Below are positions 7,080-15,449 of a stretch of 17,399 nucleotides of DNA, piece by piece; position 1 is the stretch's first letter; the number at the start of each line of letters is the position of its first letter. The DNA is from Planctomycetota bacterium (GTDB lineage: Bacteria > Planctomycetota > Planctomycetia > Isosphaerales > Isosphaeraceae), in contig JAKBCQ010000002.1 in assembly GCA_021807585.1 (NCBI GenBank), positions 1 through 17,399 of the forward strand, in the 5' to 3' direction. Made by a program: the position numbers and the translations under genes. A model generated the notes under the pieces. That model searched no databases, had not been told where the DNA came from, and worked only from the letters and a program-made list of their open reading frames with translations.

Positions 7080-10000
7080 TCATGGAACGGGATTTTCGGC
7101 GGGGAGTGGGACCTGCGTCTGGTGTTTGAGGTAGGCGAAGAGATCACGAATTTGATCGTCGTTGATCGTCGAGGCCAGTCCGTCGGGCATGAGCGATCGA
7201 TCCGACGGTCGCTCGTCTTCGATGTCGGAGCGATCGATGACGATCGCCTCGTTCTGGGTTTGAAGCGTGAGGGTGCGCTCGGTCCGATTCCGAATCAGTC
7301 CGTTGAGCACGCGACCGTCGCGGAGCGCGACGACCGTCATTTTGAAGTCGGCGTTCACCGTCGCGGCGGGATCGAAGACGTTCTCAAGCAGATATTCGAG
7401 ATTATCGCGACCCGCTCCGGTGAGATCGGGACCGATCGCTCCACCATATCCATATAACTTATGACATGACGAGCAAACTTTGTTAAACAACACCCTCCCC
7501 GCGCCGAGATCGGCGCCGGCGAGAGCTTGTTCGTTTAATTTCTTGCGCATGATAGCGATTTGCGCTTTGCGATCGGCGGGGGTGTCGTGGATCTCTCCCC
7601 AGGTTTCGCCGAGTTTGCGCGTCAAGCGCGGGTCGCCGAGTTCGCGGATTTGCCGAGCCTGGAACGCCGAGACGTCGCCGCGGGGGATTTTTCCGAGGGC
7701 CAGGGCGTCGAGCAGCGCGGAAGCGAACGACGGCCGCGAGACGAGAGCGTCGATCACCGCGGCGCGTTCGGACGGATGAAACGCACGATAACTCGCCGCC
7801 AACCGAGCGCCGATCGCGGGATCGTCGAACCCCGCGAGCCCTCGCGCCGCGGTCTTGTTCAAAAAGCGAACGCCGAGCAGCCGCTCGCAGATCGACCGTA
7901 AATCGTCGGGGCGAGCCGCGATCAACGATTCGAGCGCGGATTGTCGCAAAAGAATATCCGCATGATTATCAAGCGCCGTCTTTTTGATTTCATCAAGAGC
8001 TCGTCCCACGCCGAAGACGACGGCGAGCTCGCGAGCCTTGCTCTCGATCTCGGGGTTCGCGTCGCGTTCGACGGCGCGCGCCAAGTTATCCCACGACGCC
8101 GGTCGAGGCGCTTTCCGCCTGCCTCGAAGCGCCTGCCAAACCCCGGCGATCACGTCGCCTCGCAGCGGTCGAGACGCGCTCGAAGCCGCCGCCAGCAAGC
8201 GATCGAGCGGAGCGGGATTCGATTCGATCTCCTCGGCGAGTCGCCGTGCGATCAGGCGACGCGTCGTCGCGATCTCGCACGTCTCGCCCAGCCGAGCGAG
8301 CGTCGACAGATCGGCGTCGGCGACAGGTATCAAGCCGTACCATATCAGCAATGGTAAATTATGATCGGACGAATCTTCTTTGTGTCGCAGCAGCGGCTCG
8401 GCGAGCGCCGTTCGATCCGCGATCGTCAGCCTGCAAAGCGTCGACGCCAGGATCAACCGCACGAGCGCCGAATCGTCGTCCCGCGCGATGCGGACGAATT
8501 CGGAGAGCACGTCGCGCGGAAGCGATCGCTCCCCCGCGGGACGTTTGCCGAGCACCGTATCGAGCGGAGCGTCCTCGGTAAGAAGACGAACGCCCCACGC
8601 TCGAACCGATTCATGCTTATCTTTAAGAAGTGAACGAAAGATTGCTTCGTTATCGTTTGAGTCGCGCACCGCCCGCAGCGTCCAGACCGCCCGAAGTTTG
8701 CGGACGGGATCGGACTCGCGCGCGATCATCTGTTCCGCGGCGGCGACCGCGGCGACGGGTTTCTCTCCCGCGGCGGCTCGATCCGCCAGTACCCGCCGAG
8801 CCCCGCGCGCGAACCATTCGTTCGAATCGCGCTGGTATTCGACAAGTTCGATCTCGCTCGCCTTCGTAAGATCAACCGGTTTGAACTTGTTCTGATCTCC
8901 GTATGAGAACTTAAATATTCGCCCCGATGTTCGATGAACGCCGTCGTTTTCGTGGCATTCGCCCGCGTCGCTCCAATCGAGGACGAAAGCGTTTCCATCG
9001 GGGGATTGAGAGATCTCCATACCGCGGAACCACGCGTCGGCGGCGAAGAAGACGTCGGCCTCGTGGCGGCCGACATAGCCGCTTCCCGCACGATCAAGCC
9101 GATCGACGTTGGCGCGCCTGCCGTGCATGTTGAGCGTGAAGAGCCTGCCTCGATATTGTTCGGGCCAGCGGTTCGCCTGATAAATCATCGCGCCGATGTG
9201 CGCATGCCCCCCTCCTTTTTTATCGTGCTCCCCCTTCGCCGAACGCGAATCGGTCCAGTCTTTGGATTCATCCCAGTGCCAATGATCGGCGTGTTGATCG
9301 ATCAGTTCATAAACATGCGGGTTGGGGTCGATCGTATGGGGTCGAACGAAATGCATTCCGGCGATCGCGTGCCAAAGGTGCCCGTTGACGGTGTTGATGA
9401 AAAAAGGCTCGCCGAATTCGTTCCAGTCGTGCCCCCAAGGGTTCGTCACGCCGTGAGCGAGCGCCTCGAACCGCTTCGTTCGCGGGCTGAACCGCCACAA
9501 TCCTCCGGCGAGCGGAACTCGATCCGCCGCGGGCGATCCGGGAGGACCGACGAGCCCCGGAGAAGACGCTCCGCATCGGCCGTATAAATCGCCGTCGGGT
9601 CCCCATCGTAATCCATTGGCAAAATTATGATAATTTTCTTCGGGAACGGTGAAGCCGTCGAGCACGACGCGGGCGGGACCGTCGGGACGGTCGTCGCCGT
9701 CGCGATCGGGAATGAACAGGAGCCGCGGCGGACACATCAGCCAAACGCCGCCGAGTCCGACCTCCACGCTTGTTAATGTTTGCACTTGATCGGTGAAAAC
9801 GGTGCGGCGGTCGAACTTGCCGTCGCCGTCGGAATCTTCCAGGATCAACACGCGATCACGAAGGTTGAGATCGAACCGAACGGCGCGTTCGGAATACGTG
9901 TAATTCTCGGCCACCCAGACGCGTCCGCGGGCGTCCCACGTCATCGCGATCGGATTCATCACGTCGGGCTCGGCGGCGAACACCGAAACGCGAAAACCGG

Positions 10001-10160
10001 GAGGCGTGCGGAACGAAGCCGCCGCCTTCTCCGCGGGCGAAGGGCCGGTGCGATCGGGTTCGCTGTTATAAAGCCGCGGGAAATCGTCGGCTTCAACTCG
10101 AACGTCACACCACAAAGCCACCGAAAGAACGACGATTCCGATCAATTCTCGGGGCTTCAT
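7080..10160 (-). CDS. Exported PVC-type membrane-bound dehydrogenase with C-terminal cytochrome c domain
   Basis: A 1026-residue exported protein of the large planctomycete/verrucomicrobial family with a sugar-dehydrogenase-like propeller and a haem domain. A signal peptide (1-24, cut near VEA) is followed by a beta-propeller region opening with TPPGFRVSVFAAEPDVMNPI. It carries two Asp-rich loops, DSDGDGKFD (109-117) and DRDGDDRPDG (152-161), which resemble calcium sites. A helical HEAT-like stretch runs from about 430 to 850. Last comes a class I cytochrome c module with CSSCH (896-900) and a probable axial Met991 in SLMPDG. It should oxidise an unknown carbohydrate-like substrate outside the cytoplasmic membrane and pass electrons through the haem; the substrate cannot be read from sequence. 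ATG 10160 has AAGGA nine bases upstream. A good promoter lies at 10252-10280. Confidence 0.92.
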   Translation of the reverse strand: MKPRELIGIVVLSVALWCDVRVEADDFPRLYNSEPDRTGPSPAEKAAASFRTPPGFRVSVFAAEPDVMNPIAMTWDARGRVWVAENYTYSERAVRFDLNLRDRVLILEDSDGDGKFDRRTVFTDQVQTLTSVEVGLGGVWLMCPPRLLFIPDRDGDDRPDGPARVVLDGFTVPEENYHNFANGLRWGPDGDLYGRCGASSPGLVGPPGSPAADRVPLAGGLWRFSPRTKRFEALAHGVTNPWGHDWNEFGEPFFINTVNGHLWHAIAGMHFVRPHTIDPNPHVYELIDQHADHWHWDESKDWTDSRSAKGEHDKKGGGHAHIGAMIYQANRWPEQYRGRLFTLNMHGRRANVDRLDRAGSGYVGRHEADVFFAADAWFRGMEISQSPDGNAFVLDWSDAGECHENDGVHRTSGRIFKFSYGDQNKFKPVDLTKASEIELVEYQRDSNEWFARGARRVLADRAAAGEKPVAAVAAAEQMIARESDPVRKLRAVWTLRAVRDSNDNEAIFRSLLKDKHESVRAWGVRLLTEDAPLDTVLGKRPAGERSLPRDVLSEFVRIARDDDSALVRLILASTLCRLTIADRTALAEPLLRHKEDSSDHNLPLLIWYGLIPVADADLSTLARLGETCEIATTRRLIARRLAEEIESNPAPLDRLLAAASSASRPLRGDVIAGVWQALRGRRKAPRPASWDNLARAVERDANPEIESKARELAVVFGVGRALDEIKKTALDNHADILLRQSALESLIAARPDDLRSICERLLGVRFLNKTAARGLAGFDDPAIGARLAASYRAFHPSERAAVIDALVSRPSFASALLDALALGKIPRGDVSAFQARQIRELGDPRLTRKLGETWGEIHDTPADRKAQIAIMRKKLNEQALAGADLGAGRVLFNKVCSSCHKLYGYGGAIGPDLTGAGRDNLEYLLENVFDPAATVNADFKMTVVALRDGRVLNGLIRNRTERTLTLQTQNEAIVIDRSDIEDERPSDRSLMPDGLASTINDDQIRDLFAYLKHQTQVPLPAENPVP

Positions 10161-10251
10161 GGCGCACGATCCTTAATGATAAATATCAACGAATTTAATT
10201 CCGCGATCGCGATCGCATTCGGCCGGTCGTCGATCGCCCGGCTCGGAATCG

Positions 10252-10280
10252 ATTATAAATGCGTTCGACCCCGCGGGCAA
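10252..10280 (-). promoter_or_regulatory. Sigma70-type promoter of the cytochrome c/dehydrogenase gene
   Basis: On the minus strand TTGCCC (10280-10275) is followed by exactly 17 bases and a perfect TATAAT (10257-10252). The predicted start leaves a leader of about 85 bases before ATG 10160. The -35 matches TTGACA at four of six positions. Confidence 0.6.
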
Positions 10281-10303
10281 AGCGCGAACCGTTGAATCAG
10301 AGC

Positions 10304-10323
10304 GAGGGGGAGGGGGAGGGGGG
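10304..10323 (+). repeat. G-rich polypurine tract
   Basis: Twenty consecutive purines: GA followed by G5, A, G5, A and G6 on the plus strand. It lies 24 bases upstream of the -35 element of the cytochrome gene promoter. Three G-runs are not enough for a standard four-run intramolecular quadruplex, but the mirror-like tract could form a triplex or pair with another G-run. Confidence 0.7.
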
Positions 10324-10452
10324 CGAGATTTTTATACTTGCAAACATGTCAGAGCATTGAGAGGATTTTCGATCGCTCGGTCGGGTTGAGTGATCAAGCG
10401 TATCAAATCGAATCGGCGTTCGAACCCGCGAGGAACACGAAAACGGCGAACG

Positions 10453-10499
10453 TCTCGCGCTCGATCGCTTTGCGGGATCGATGGAGATCGAGCGCGAGA
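10453..10499 (-). terminator. 14-bp perfect hairpin after the small exported protein gene
   Basis: TCTCGCGCTCGATC (10453-10466) and GATCGAGCGCGAGA (10486-10499) pair perfectly around a 19-base loop. It begins 21 bases past the stop codon at 10521-10523 on the minus strand. A CGTTTTCG stretch follows shortly downstream, but there is no clean U-tract. Confidence 0.6.
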
Positions 10500-10520
10500 G
10501 GGAGAACGATCGACCAAAGC

Positions 10521-11012
10521 TTACGGGATAAGCCCTGAGCTCCCGGCGTTCGTCGGCGGCGCCTCGACGCGTCCCGAGAACCGGGGAACACGAACCCGCG
10601 GACCGCGACTGATCGTCTCATTGTAAGGATTCATCGGCGTACTGTCGGAAGCGAGCGGAGGTCCCCCCATCGGATGCTCGCCGCCGCAGCCGGCGTAAGG
10701 AATGTATCTTTCGCCTCGATTAATGTACGGATTGTAATATGTTGACAAAAACGATTGATCAGGGCGCGAAGCGAAGTAGCGCGGGAAGAAGTATTCGGGG
10801 TTGCGATCGGCGCCGAGTGGTAGTGTGTCGCCGTAATCGATCCAGCCGTAATGATCGGGGCTGTCGTTGGGGAAACCCCAACCGGCGCCCGGCCCTGGAG
10901 CGAGGATTCGGCCGCCTCCGCCGAAGTGGCGCGCCTCGCGGATTCGACCGAGAAGCCCTCCGGGAGAGCTCATCGCCAGGATTAAGACGACCGTCGTGGC
11001 GGAAATCGTCAT
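10521..11012 (-). CDS. Small exported Gly/Tyr/Pro-rich protein of unknown function
   Basis: A 163-residue protein I cannot assign to a named family. The start ATG 11012 is fixed by a near-ideal AAGGAGG seven bases upstream; a longer frame to 11102 exists but lacks such a site. Residues 4-22 (SATTVVLILAMSSPGGLLG) are a hydrophobic segment resembling a signal peptide, though without a basic start. The rest is rich in Gly, Pro, Tyr and Arg, with segments such as GWIDYGDTLPLGADRNPEYF (56-75), STYYNPYINRGERYIPYAG (90-108) and RVPRFSGRVEAPP (141-153). It has a single Cys109. This looks like an extracytoplasmic structural or low-complexity protein; I infer planctomycete restriction from style, not from a search. 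A 14-bp hairpin follows the gene. Confidence 0.72.
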   Translation of the reverse strand: MTISATTVVLILAMSSPGGLLGRIREARHFGGGGRILAPGPGAGWGFPNDSPDHYGWIDYGDTLPLGADRNPEYFFPRYFASRPDQSFLSTYYNPYINRGERYIPYAGCGGEHPMGGPPLASDSTPMNPYNETISRGPRVRVPRFSGRVEAPPTNAGSSGLIP

Positions 11013-11259
11013 CTGTTTTCCTCCTTGCTCGTCGAGGCGCGACGACCGCGCTCGGACGAGGGCCGCGCGCGGCGAAGTCGGCAATTTTCTCAAGCGTATC
11101 ATGCGAATCGAATCGACGTCGAAATCCCCTTCGGTTTCACTTCCGCGTCGCCGTTAAAACCGGTACGATTCAAGGGTCCCGGCCGTGTCTCGCGGTGAGC
11201 GGGACGACTCGAACGTGTTCGCCTTCGTCGATTCGATTCCGACGTGAAGTTGGGGCGGT
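11013..11259. promoter_or_regulatory. Divergent control region between the small exported protein gene and pabA
   Basis: A 247-base spacer separating divergently oriented genes, which must hold both promoters. It contains the perfect 12-bp palindrome GCCGCGCGCGGC (11062-11073), a possible operator or hairpin. I could not pick a convincing -35/-10 pair for either direction. Confidence 0.35.
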
Positions 11260-11874
11260 ATGATCCTTTTAATCGATAATTACGATTCGTTTACTTATAA
11301 CCTGGTGCAACGATTGGGAGAGATCGACTCGACGATCGAACTCAAGGTCGTCCGAAACGATCAAATCACGCTCGACGCGATCGAAGAGCTGGCGCCCGAA
11401 CGGATCATCATTTCGCCGGGTCCCTGCACGCCGAGGGAGGCCGGTATTTCCACCGACGTCGTGCGTCGGTTCGGCGCCAAAATCCCCCTGCTCGGAGTCT
11501 GTCTCGGCCATCAGTGCATCGGCGAGGCGTTCGGCGCCGCGATCGTTCGCGCCGATCGGATCATGCACGGCAAGACGTCGCTCATTCGTCACGACGGCGC
11601 GGGCCTTTATCAGGGGGTCGCAAACCCGTTCGAGGCCACGCGTTATCACAGCCTTGTCATCAAGCCGGGCACGCTCCCCGACGAGCTCCGCGTCGTCTCC
11701 TGGACCGACGAGGGAGAAATCATGGGAGTTCGCCACCAAAGCCTGCCGATCGAAGGGGTTCAATACCACCCGGAGAGCTTTCTCACCGTCGAGGGGCACG
11801 CGCTTTTGCGCAATTTTTTGTTGATGCGTCTGGACGGTCGACTCGTTCGCTCGATCGACGTGAACCTCGAGTAA
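11260..11874 (+). CDS. pabA: Glutamine amidotransferase subunit of aminodeoxychorismate/anthranilate synthase
   Basis: A 204-residue class I glutaminase that releases ammonia from glutamine for the partner synthase acting on chorismate. The start MILLIDNYDSFTYNLVQ is the family signature. The oxyanion region ISPGPCTP is at 51-58, the catalytic Cys81 in GVCLGHQ (79-85) and the His170-Glu172 pair in YHPES (169-173), so the triad is complete and the length normal. PabA (folate) and TrpG (tryptophan) cannot be separated by sequence alone, and in many bacteria one protein serves both; no component I gene is in the window. ATG 11260 has GGGG close upstream. moeA follows after 23 bases on the same strand, suggesting a cofactor-oriented operon, which slightly favours the folate role. 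Confidence 0.92.
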   Translation: MILLIDNYDSFTYNLVQRLGEIDSTIELKVVRNDQITLDAIEELAPERIIISPGPCTPREAGISTDVVRRFGAKIPLLGVCLGHQCIGEAFGAAIVRADRIMHGKTSLIRHDGAGLYQGVANPFEATRYHSLVIKPGTLPDELRVVSWTDEGEIMGVRHQSLPIEGVQYHPESFLTVEGHALLRNFLLMRLDGRLVRSIDVNLE

Positions 11875-11897
11875 GATCGCGGGAAAAGGAGGCGCCG

Positions 11898-13187
11898 GTG
11901 ACGACGGTCGAAGAGGCGAAGAGGCTGATTCTCGAACGTACCGGAACGCTCACCGCGAAGCGATTGGTGCTTTCTCAGAGCCACGGTCTCGTCCTCGCCG
12001 ATCCGATCTTCGCCGACCGCGATTCGCCGCCGTTTGACAAGGCGCTCGTCGACGGCTACGCGATCCGCTCGAGCGATTATCGCGGCGGAGATCAAGCGTG
12101 GCGGGTCGGCGAACGCGTCGTCGCGGGTTCCGAACCCAAATACCCGCTCGAACCCGGCGCGACGGCGCTCGTCATGACCGGAGCGCCCGTCCCGCAAGGT
12201 TGTGATTGCATGATTATGCGTGAGCAATCCAGGCGGGTTGAATCGTCAAATCAAATCGATTGTTCAAGCGAGTTTGTTTCGTTTGATCTCGGAGAAATCC
12301 CCCGGCCGGGGCGGAACGTCGCGCGGCGTGGAAGCGAATTCCACGGCGGCGACCTCTTGATTGAAGCGGGCGTTCGGCTCGATCCGGTCGTCTCCGCGAT
12401 CGCCGCGACGGTCGGTTATCACACTCCCAAGATCGTCCCGCGTCCTTCGGTTTTGATCGTGCCGACGGGGAACGAACTCGTTTCGCCGCAGGTCGAGCCC
12501 GGGAGGCTCCGCATCCGTGAATCGAACGGAACGCTCTTGAAAGGGTTTTGCCTTCAAGCGGAATGCGCCGCGATCATCCTACCGATCGTCGACGACGAAG
12601 CCGATCGATTATATCAATCTCTTGAATACGCTCTTTCCAACGCCGACGTCGTTCTCATTTGCGGAGGCGTTTCGGCGGGGGATCTTGATCTCGTCCCCGA
12701 AACGCTCGAAAAACTCGGTGTGGAACGCGTGTTTCATAAGGTTTCAATCAAGCCCGGCAAGCCGATTTGGTTCGGTGTGAAGAGTCGCCGACGGCCGCCG
12801 GGCGATTTTCCGGTCGCGCGTGCCGACGACGGCCCCGAACGGCTTGTTTTCGGCCTTCCCGGCAATCCCGTCAGCGGACTCGTGTGCTTTTTGGAGTTTG
12901 TTCTCCCCGCGTTACGCAAGCTTGCCGGAAGGCCCGACAAAGGGGAATCGAGAGAACGAATGCCCCTTTCGGCGCGGTTCGAGCAGCGCGGCGACCGGAC
13001 TTCGTACCAGCCCGCTCGCCTCGTTCGAGAGCGCCCGACCGATCGTCCCTTGATCCAGACGCTTGCCTGGAAAGGCTCGGCCGATTTACGTTCGGTCGCT
13101 CGCGCCGACGGTTTCGCGATATTTCCACCCGGCGACCGAATCTATGAAGAGGGGGATTGCGTCGATTTTCTGCCGATCAGGGGTTAA
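11898..13187 (+). CDS. moeA: Molybdopterin molybdenumtransferase MoeA
   Basis: A 429-residue cytoplasmic enzyme that inserts molybdate into adenylylated molybdopterin in the last step of molybdenum cofactor synthesis. Family marks in order are DSPPFDKALVDGYA (42-55, with the conserved Asp52), VMTGAPVPQGCD (92-103), GRNVARRGSEF (138-148), PTGNEL (189-194), RESNG (207-211), GGVSAGD (256-262), HKVSIKPGKP (280-289) and GLPGNPVSG (319-327). The C-terminal beta domain is complete. The start is GTG 11898, fixed by AAAAGGAGG five bases upstream. The frame is open further back through pabA, but that part encodes nothing MoeA-like and is a chance extension. It follows pabA by 23 bases. No other moa, mob or mog gene is in the window. 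Confidence 0.95.
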   Translation: MTTVEEAKRLILERTGTLTAKRLVLSQSHGLVLADPIFADRDSPPFDKALVDGYAIRSSDYRGGDQAWRVGERVVAGSEPKYPLEPGATALVMTGAPVPQGCDCMIMREQSRRVESSNQIDCSSEFVSFDLGEIPRPGRNVARRGSEFHGGDLLIEAGVRLDPVVSAIAATVGYHTPKIVPRPSVLIVPTGNELVSPQVEPGRLRIRESNGTLLKGFCLQAECAAIILPIVDDEADRLYQSLEYALSNADVVLICGGVSAGDLDLVPETLEKLGVERVFHKVSIKPGKPIWFGVKSRRRPPGDFPVARADDGPERLVFGLPGNPVSGLVCFLEFVLPALRKLAGRPDKGESRERMPLSARFEQRGDRTSYQPARLVRERPTDRPLIQTLAWKGSADLRSVARADGFAIFPPGDRIYEEGDCVDFLPIRG

Positions 13188-13382
13188 AGCGAACGCGATT
13201 CTCGTCGAAGCCGAGGAACGCCGAACGAACGGTTTGGATCAAATCGCGCGTACGACCGTCGATTCGATGCGACTCGACGCGATCCGCCCGATCGAGGCGA
13301 AAGGCGATTCAAGCCGCTTGGGCGATCGGAATCCGACGATCGACTAAACATCGATCATTCCAGATAGAACAGGATGTCATTG

Positions 13383-15176
13383 ATGAAGAAGCGATCGAAG
13401 GATCGACTCCGCGCGGGCGGGAAGACGAACGAAGCGGGACGAACCGCGATCGTCGCGAGCGCGGCTGAGCCGTCGTTCGAAGAGAAAACATACGCGGCGC
13501 CGAACCCGATCGTTCTGGGAATTACCTCGGGGCTATTGTTGTGGTGTTCGTTTCCTCCCGCGGGTTGGCGTTGGCTCGTTTGGATCGCGGTTGCGCCTTT
13601 GTTTTCGCTGATCGGCAGTCGACGCTCGCCGGCGCTCATCTATCTGGGGGCGTGGCTCGGCGGCGAGGTGTTTTGGCTCGCCGCGATCCGCTGGGTTAGC
13701 CTGGCGGACGAATCGGCGCGGCTCGGCTGGATCGTGATGGCGACTTTCCTTTCGCTCTTCTGGGTGCTCTTCGTCCGATTGGCGCGGGTCGCTCATTTGC
13801 GATTCAAGATTCCGCTTTTAATCGCCGCGCCGGTCGTCTGGACCGGACTCGAACAACTTCGCGCACACATATTAACAGGTTTTCCTTGGTATAACCTGGC
13901 GCATGCGCTTGTTGATCCGGCACGAATCGGCGGATCGCCCGATCCTTTGCCGCAGATCGCCGATTTCGCGGGGGCGATCGGCGTGAGCCTGATTTTGGCG
14001 ATCGTGAACGCGTATTTCGCCGAGTGGATTGAAGTCTTGGCGGCGACCGACGACGAGCGGATTCGACGAGCGTTCGATCGCGGTCGAATCAAACGCGGCG
14101 CGATCGTCTTATCAATAATTATTTGCTGTTATTTATACGGCGTGTATCGAATCTCGCAGGCGCGGTTCAAGCCCGGTCCGCGGATCGCGGTGTTGCAAAC
14201 CGACATCGTACAAAGGTATCGCGATACGATCACGCCGATCGACGCGATCGCCAAATTTGATAAGTTGACGACCGCGGCCGCTTCGTCGGGCGAGCGTCCC
14301 GATCTGATCGTGTGGCCCGAAACGGCGTATCCGTATGGATACGTGACGATCGACCCCAAAATCTCCAACGACGAGTTGAACCGACAGGCGGCGATGATCA
14401 GTGATTCGTGGAACGCTTCGACCGTCCGCGAACGCCGCGACGACGTGAGCGAGCACGTTCATTCGTGGACCGATCGGCTCGGTTCTCCGATGCTCCTCGG
14501 CGCGACGCATTACGTTTTCGGCCCCGGCGGTCCCGCACGATACAACGGAGCGATACTTCTTCAACCACATTCCTTATTGATCCAGGCATATCATAAACTC
14601 CATCTTGTGCCGTTTGGAGAATACGTTCCGCTCGTCGACGTCTTCCCGTGGTTGACGATTCTGACGCCGTATCGCGGCCGCAAGGTGACGGGACTGACGT
14701 TCGGCGAACGCGTGTCGATCATCCGGCTTAAAGATTATCGATTCGCGGTATGGATATGTTTTGAAGATACGTTGCCGTATACGGCGCGGCGTTTTTTCGC
14801 CGAATCGACCGGCGGCGATCCCGATTTCGTGATCAATCAATCGAACGACGGCTGGTTCCACGGCTCGGAGGAACACGACATGCACCTGGCGATCAGCGTG
14901 TTCCGCGCGATCGAAAATCGGACGCCGATCGCGCGCGCCGTCAATCTGGGAATCTCGGCGTTCATCAACGGCGACGGAGTGATTGAGGCGGTGATTCCCA
15001 AGAAGGCGATGAAATCGCTGACGCGATCGATCACGCTCGACGACCGCTCGGCGCTTTATTCCAGGCTCGGCGACTGGCCGGGGGGGATTTGCCTCGTCGC
15101 GTGCGGCGGATTGCTCGTCGCTCCAATTTTTCTTCGTGGAAACAAATCCACAAACAAATCTAAGTTAAGTCAATAA
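13383..15176 (+). CDS. lnt: Apolipoprotein N-acyltransferase
   Basis: Integral membrane enzyme that adds the third acyl chain to the N-terminal cysteine of lipoproteins. The N-terminal part has several hydrophobic segments and TGFPWYNLAH, typical of the Lnt membrane domain. The nitrilase-like domain carries the catalytic triad Glu313 (WPET), Lys405 (YHKLHLVPFGEY) and Cys459 (VWICFED), followed by NQSNDGWF. Glu and Lys are 92 residues apart against 68 in the E. coli enzyme (Glu267, Lys335), so about 24 extra residues sit there. I chose ATG 13383, with AGGA eight bases upstream, over ATG 13374, which would add three residues but has no spaced ribosome site. The 195-base gap after moeA suggests its own promoter, though none was clear. 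Confidence 0.94.
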   Translation: MKKRSKDRLRAGGKTNEAGRTAIVASAAEPSFEEKTYAAPNPIVLGITSGLLLWCSFPPAGWRWLVWIAVAPLFSLIGSRRSPALIYLGAWLGGEVFWLAAIRWVSLADESARLGWIVMATFLSLFWVLFVRLARVAHLRFKIPLLIAAPVVWTGLEQLRAHILTGFPWYNLAHALVDPARIGGSPDPLPQIADFAGAIGVSLILAIVNAYFAEWIEVLAATDDERIRRAFDRGRIKRGAIVLSIIICCYLYGVYRISQARFKPGPRIAVLQTDIVQRYRDTITPIDAIAKFDKLTTAAASSGERPDLIVWPETAYPYGYVTIDPKISNDELNRQAAMISDSWNASTVRERRDDVSEHVHSWTDRLGSPMLLGATHYVFGPGGPARYNGAILLQPHSLLIQAYHKLHLVPFGEYVPLVDVFPWLTILTPYRGRKVTGLTFGERVSIIRLKDYRFAVWICFEDTLPYTARRFFAESTGGDPDFVINQSNDGWFHGSEEHDMHLAISVFRAIENRTPIARAVNLGISAFINGDGVIEAVIPKKAMKSLTRSITLDDRSALYSRLGDWPGGICLVACGGLLVAPIFLRGNKSTNKSKLSQ

Positions 15177-15313
15177 ATGTTTAGAATCGTTCGAATTTTT
15201 TGACGCCGGCCGATCGGTATCGGCGTTGGGAAACGGGCGGACGACCCTACCCGCGACCGAATCGCCGCGCGACGGATTTTGGGCTCTTCATCGCGATGAA
15301 CACATGAACCTAG

Positions 15314-15338
15314 TATCCGAAAGATATTCTTTCGGATA
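15314..15338. terminator. 10-bp perfect hairpin between convergent genes
   Basis: TATCCGAAAG (15314-15323) and CTTTCGGATA (15329-15338) pair perfectly around the tight loop ATATT. It lies between the convergent lnt and MurE-like genes, about 140 bases past lnt and 112 past the other stop, so it could stop transcripts from both sides. There is no adjoining T-run on either strand. Confidence 0.5.
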
Positions 15339-15449
15339 TGCGGCTCGCCGTGAGGTTCGCCTTATTATATTTGGGTTCGCCCGCGACGGCGGATCTCGAA
15401 TCGGATCACCCGATTGCGTGGGCGATTCAATTCGGCGCTCGTCGACGAT

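Larger units (their letters stand above)
10161..10520. other. Intergenic region with promoter, purine tract and terminator hairpin
   Basis: A 360-base stretch with no credible gene. Going right to left, the direction of transcription, it holds the terminator-like hairpin of the upstream small gene (10453-10499), a G-rich purine tract (10304-10323) and the promoter of the cytochrome gene (10252-10280). An AT-rich leader with overlapping GCGATCGC words at 10203-10216 follows. Possible frames on either strand lack ribosome binding sites and are Arg/Ser-rich chance frames. Confidence 0.6.

Noticed and set aside
9780..10295. 171-residue plus-strand frame antisense to the start of the cytochrome c protein
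   Set aside because: It covers the signal peptide region and promoter of a well-supported gene and has no ribosome site or domain.
10304..10323. Canonical G-quadruplex
   Set aside because: Only three G-runs are present, so a standard four-run intramolecular quadruplex is not supported; kept only as a purine tract.
11514..11897. Apparent N-terminal extension of MoeA through pabA, suggesting a fusion
   Set aside because: It lies in a different frame of a complete pabA and encodes an Arg-rich chance sequence. MoeA has a textbook AAAAGGAGG-spaced GTG at 11898.
15177..15449. Possible small gene between lnt and the MurE-like gene
   Set aside because: Frames here run into the MurE-like gene in antisense, are Ser/Arg-rich, and have no good ribosome site; the hairpin at 15314-15338 better explains the region.
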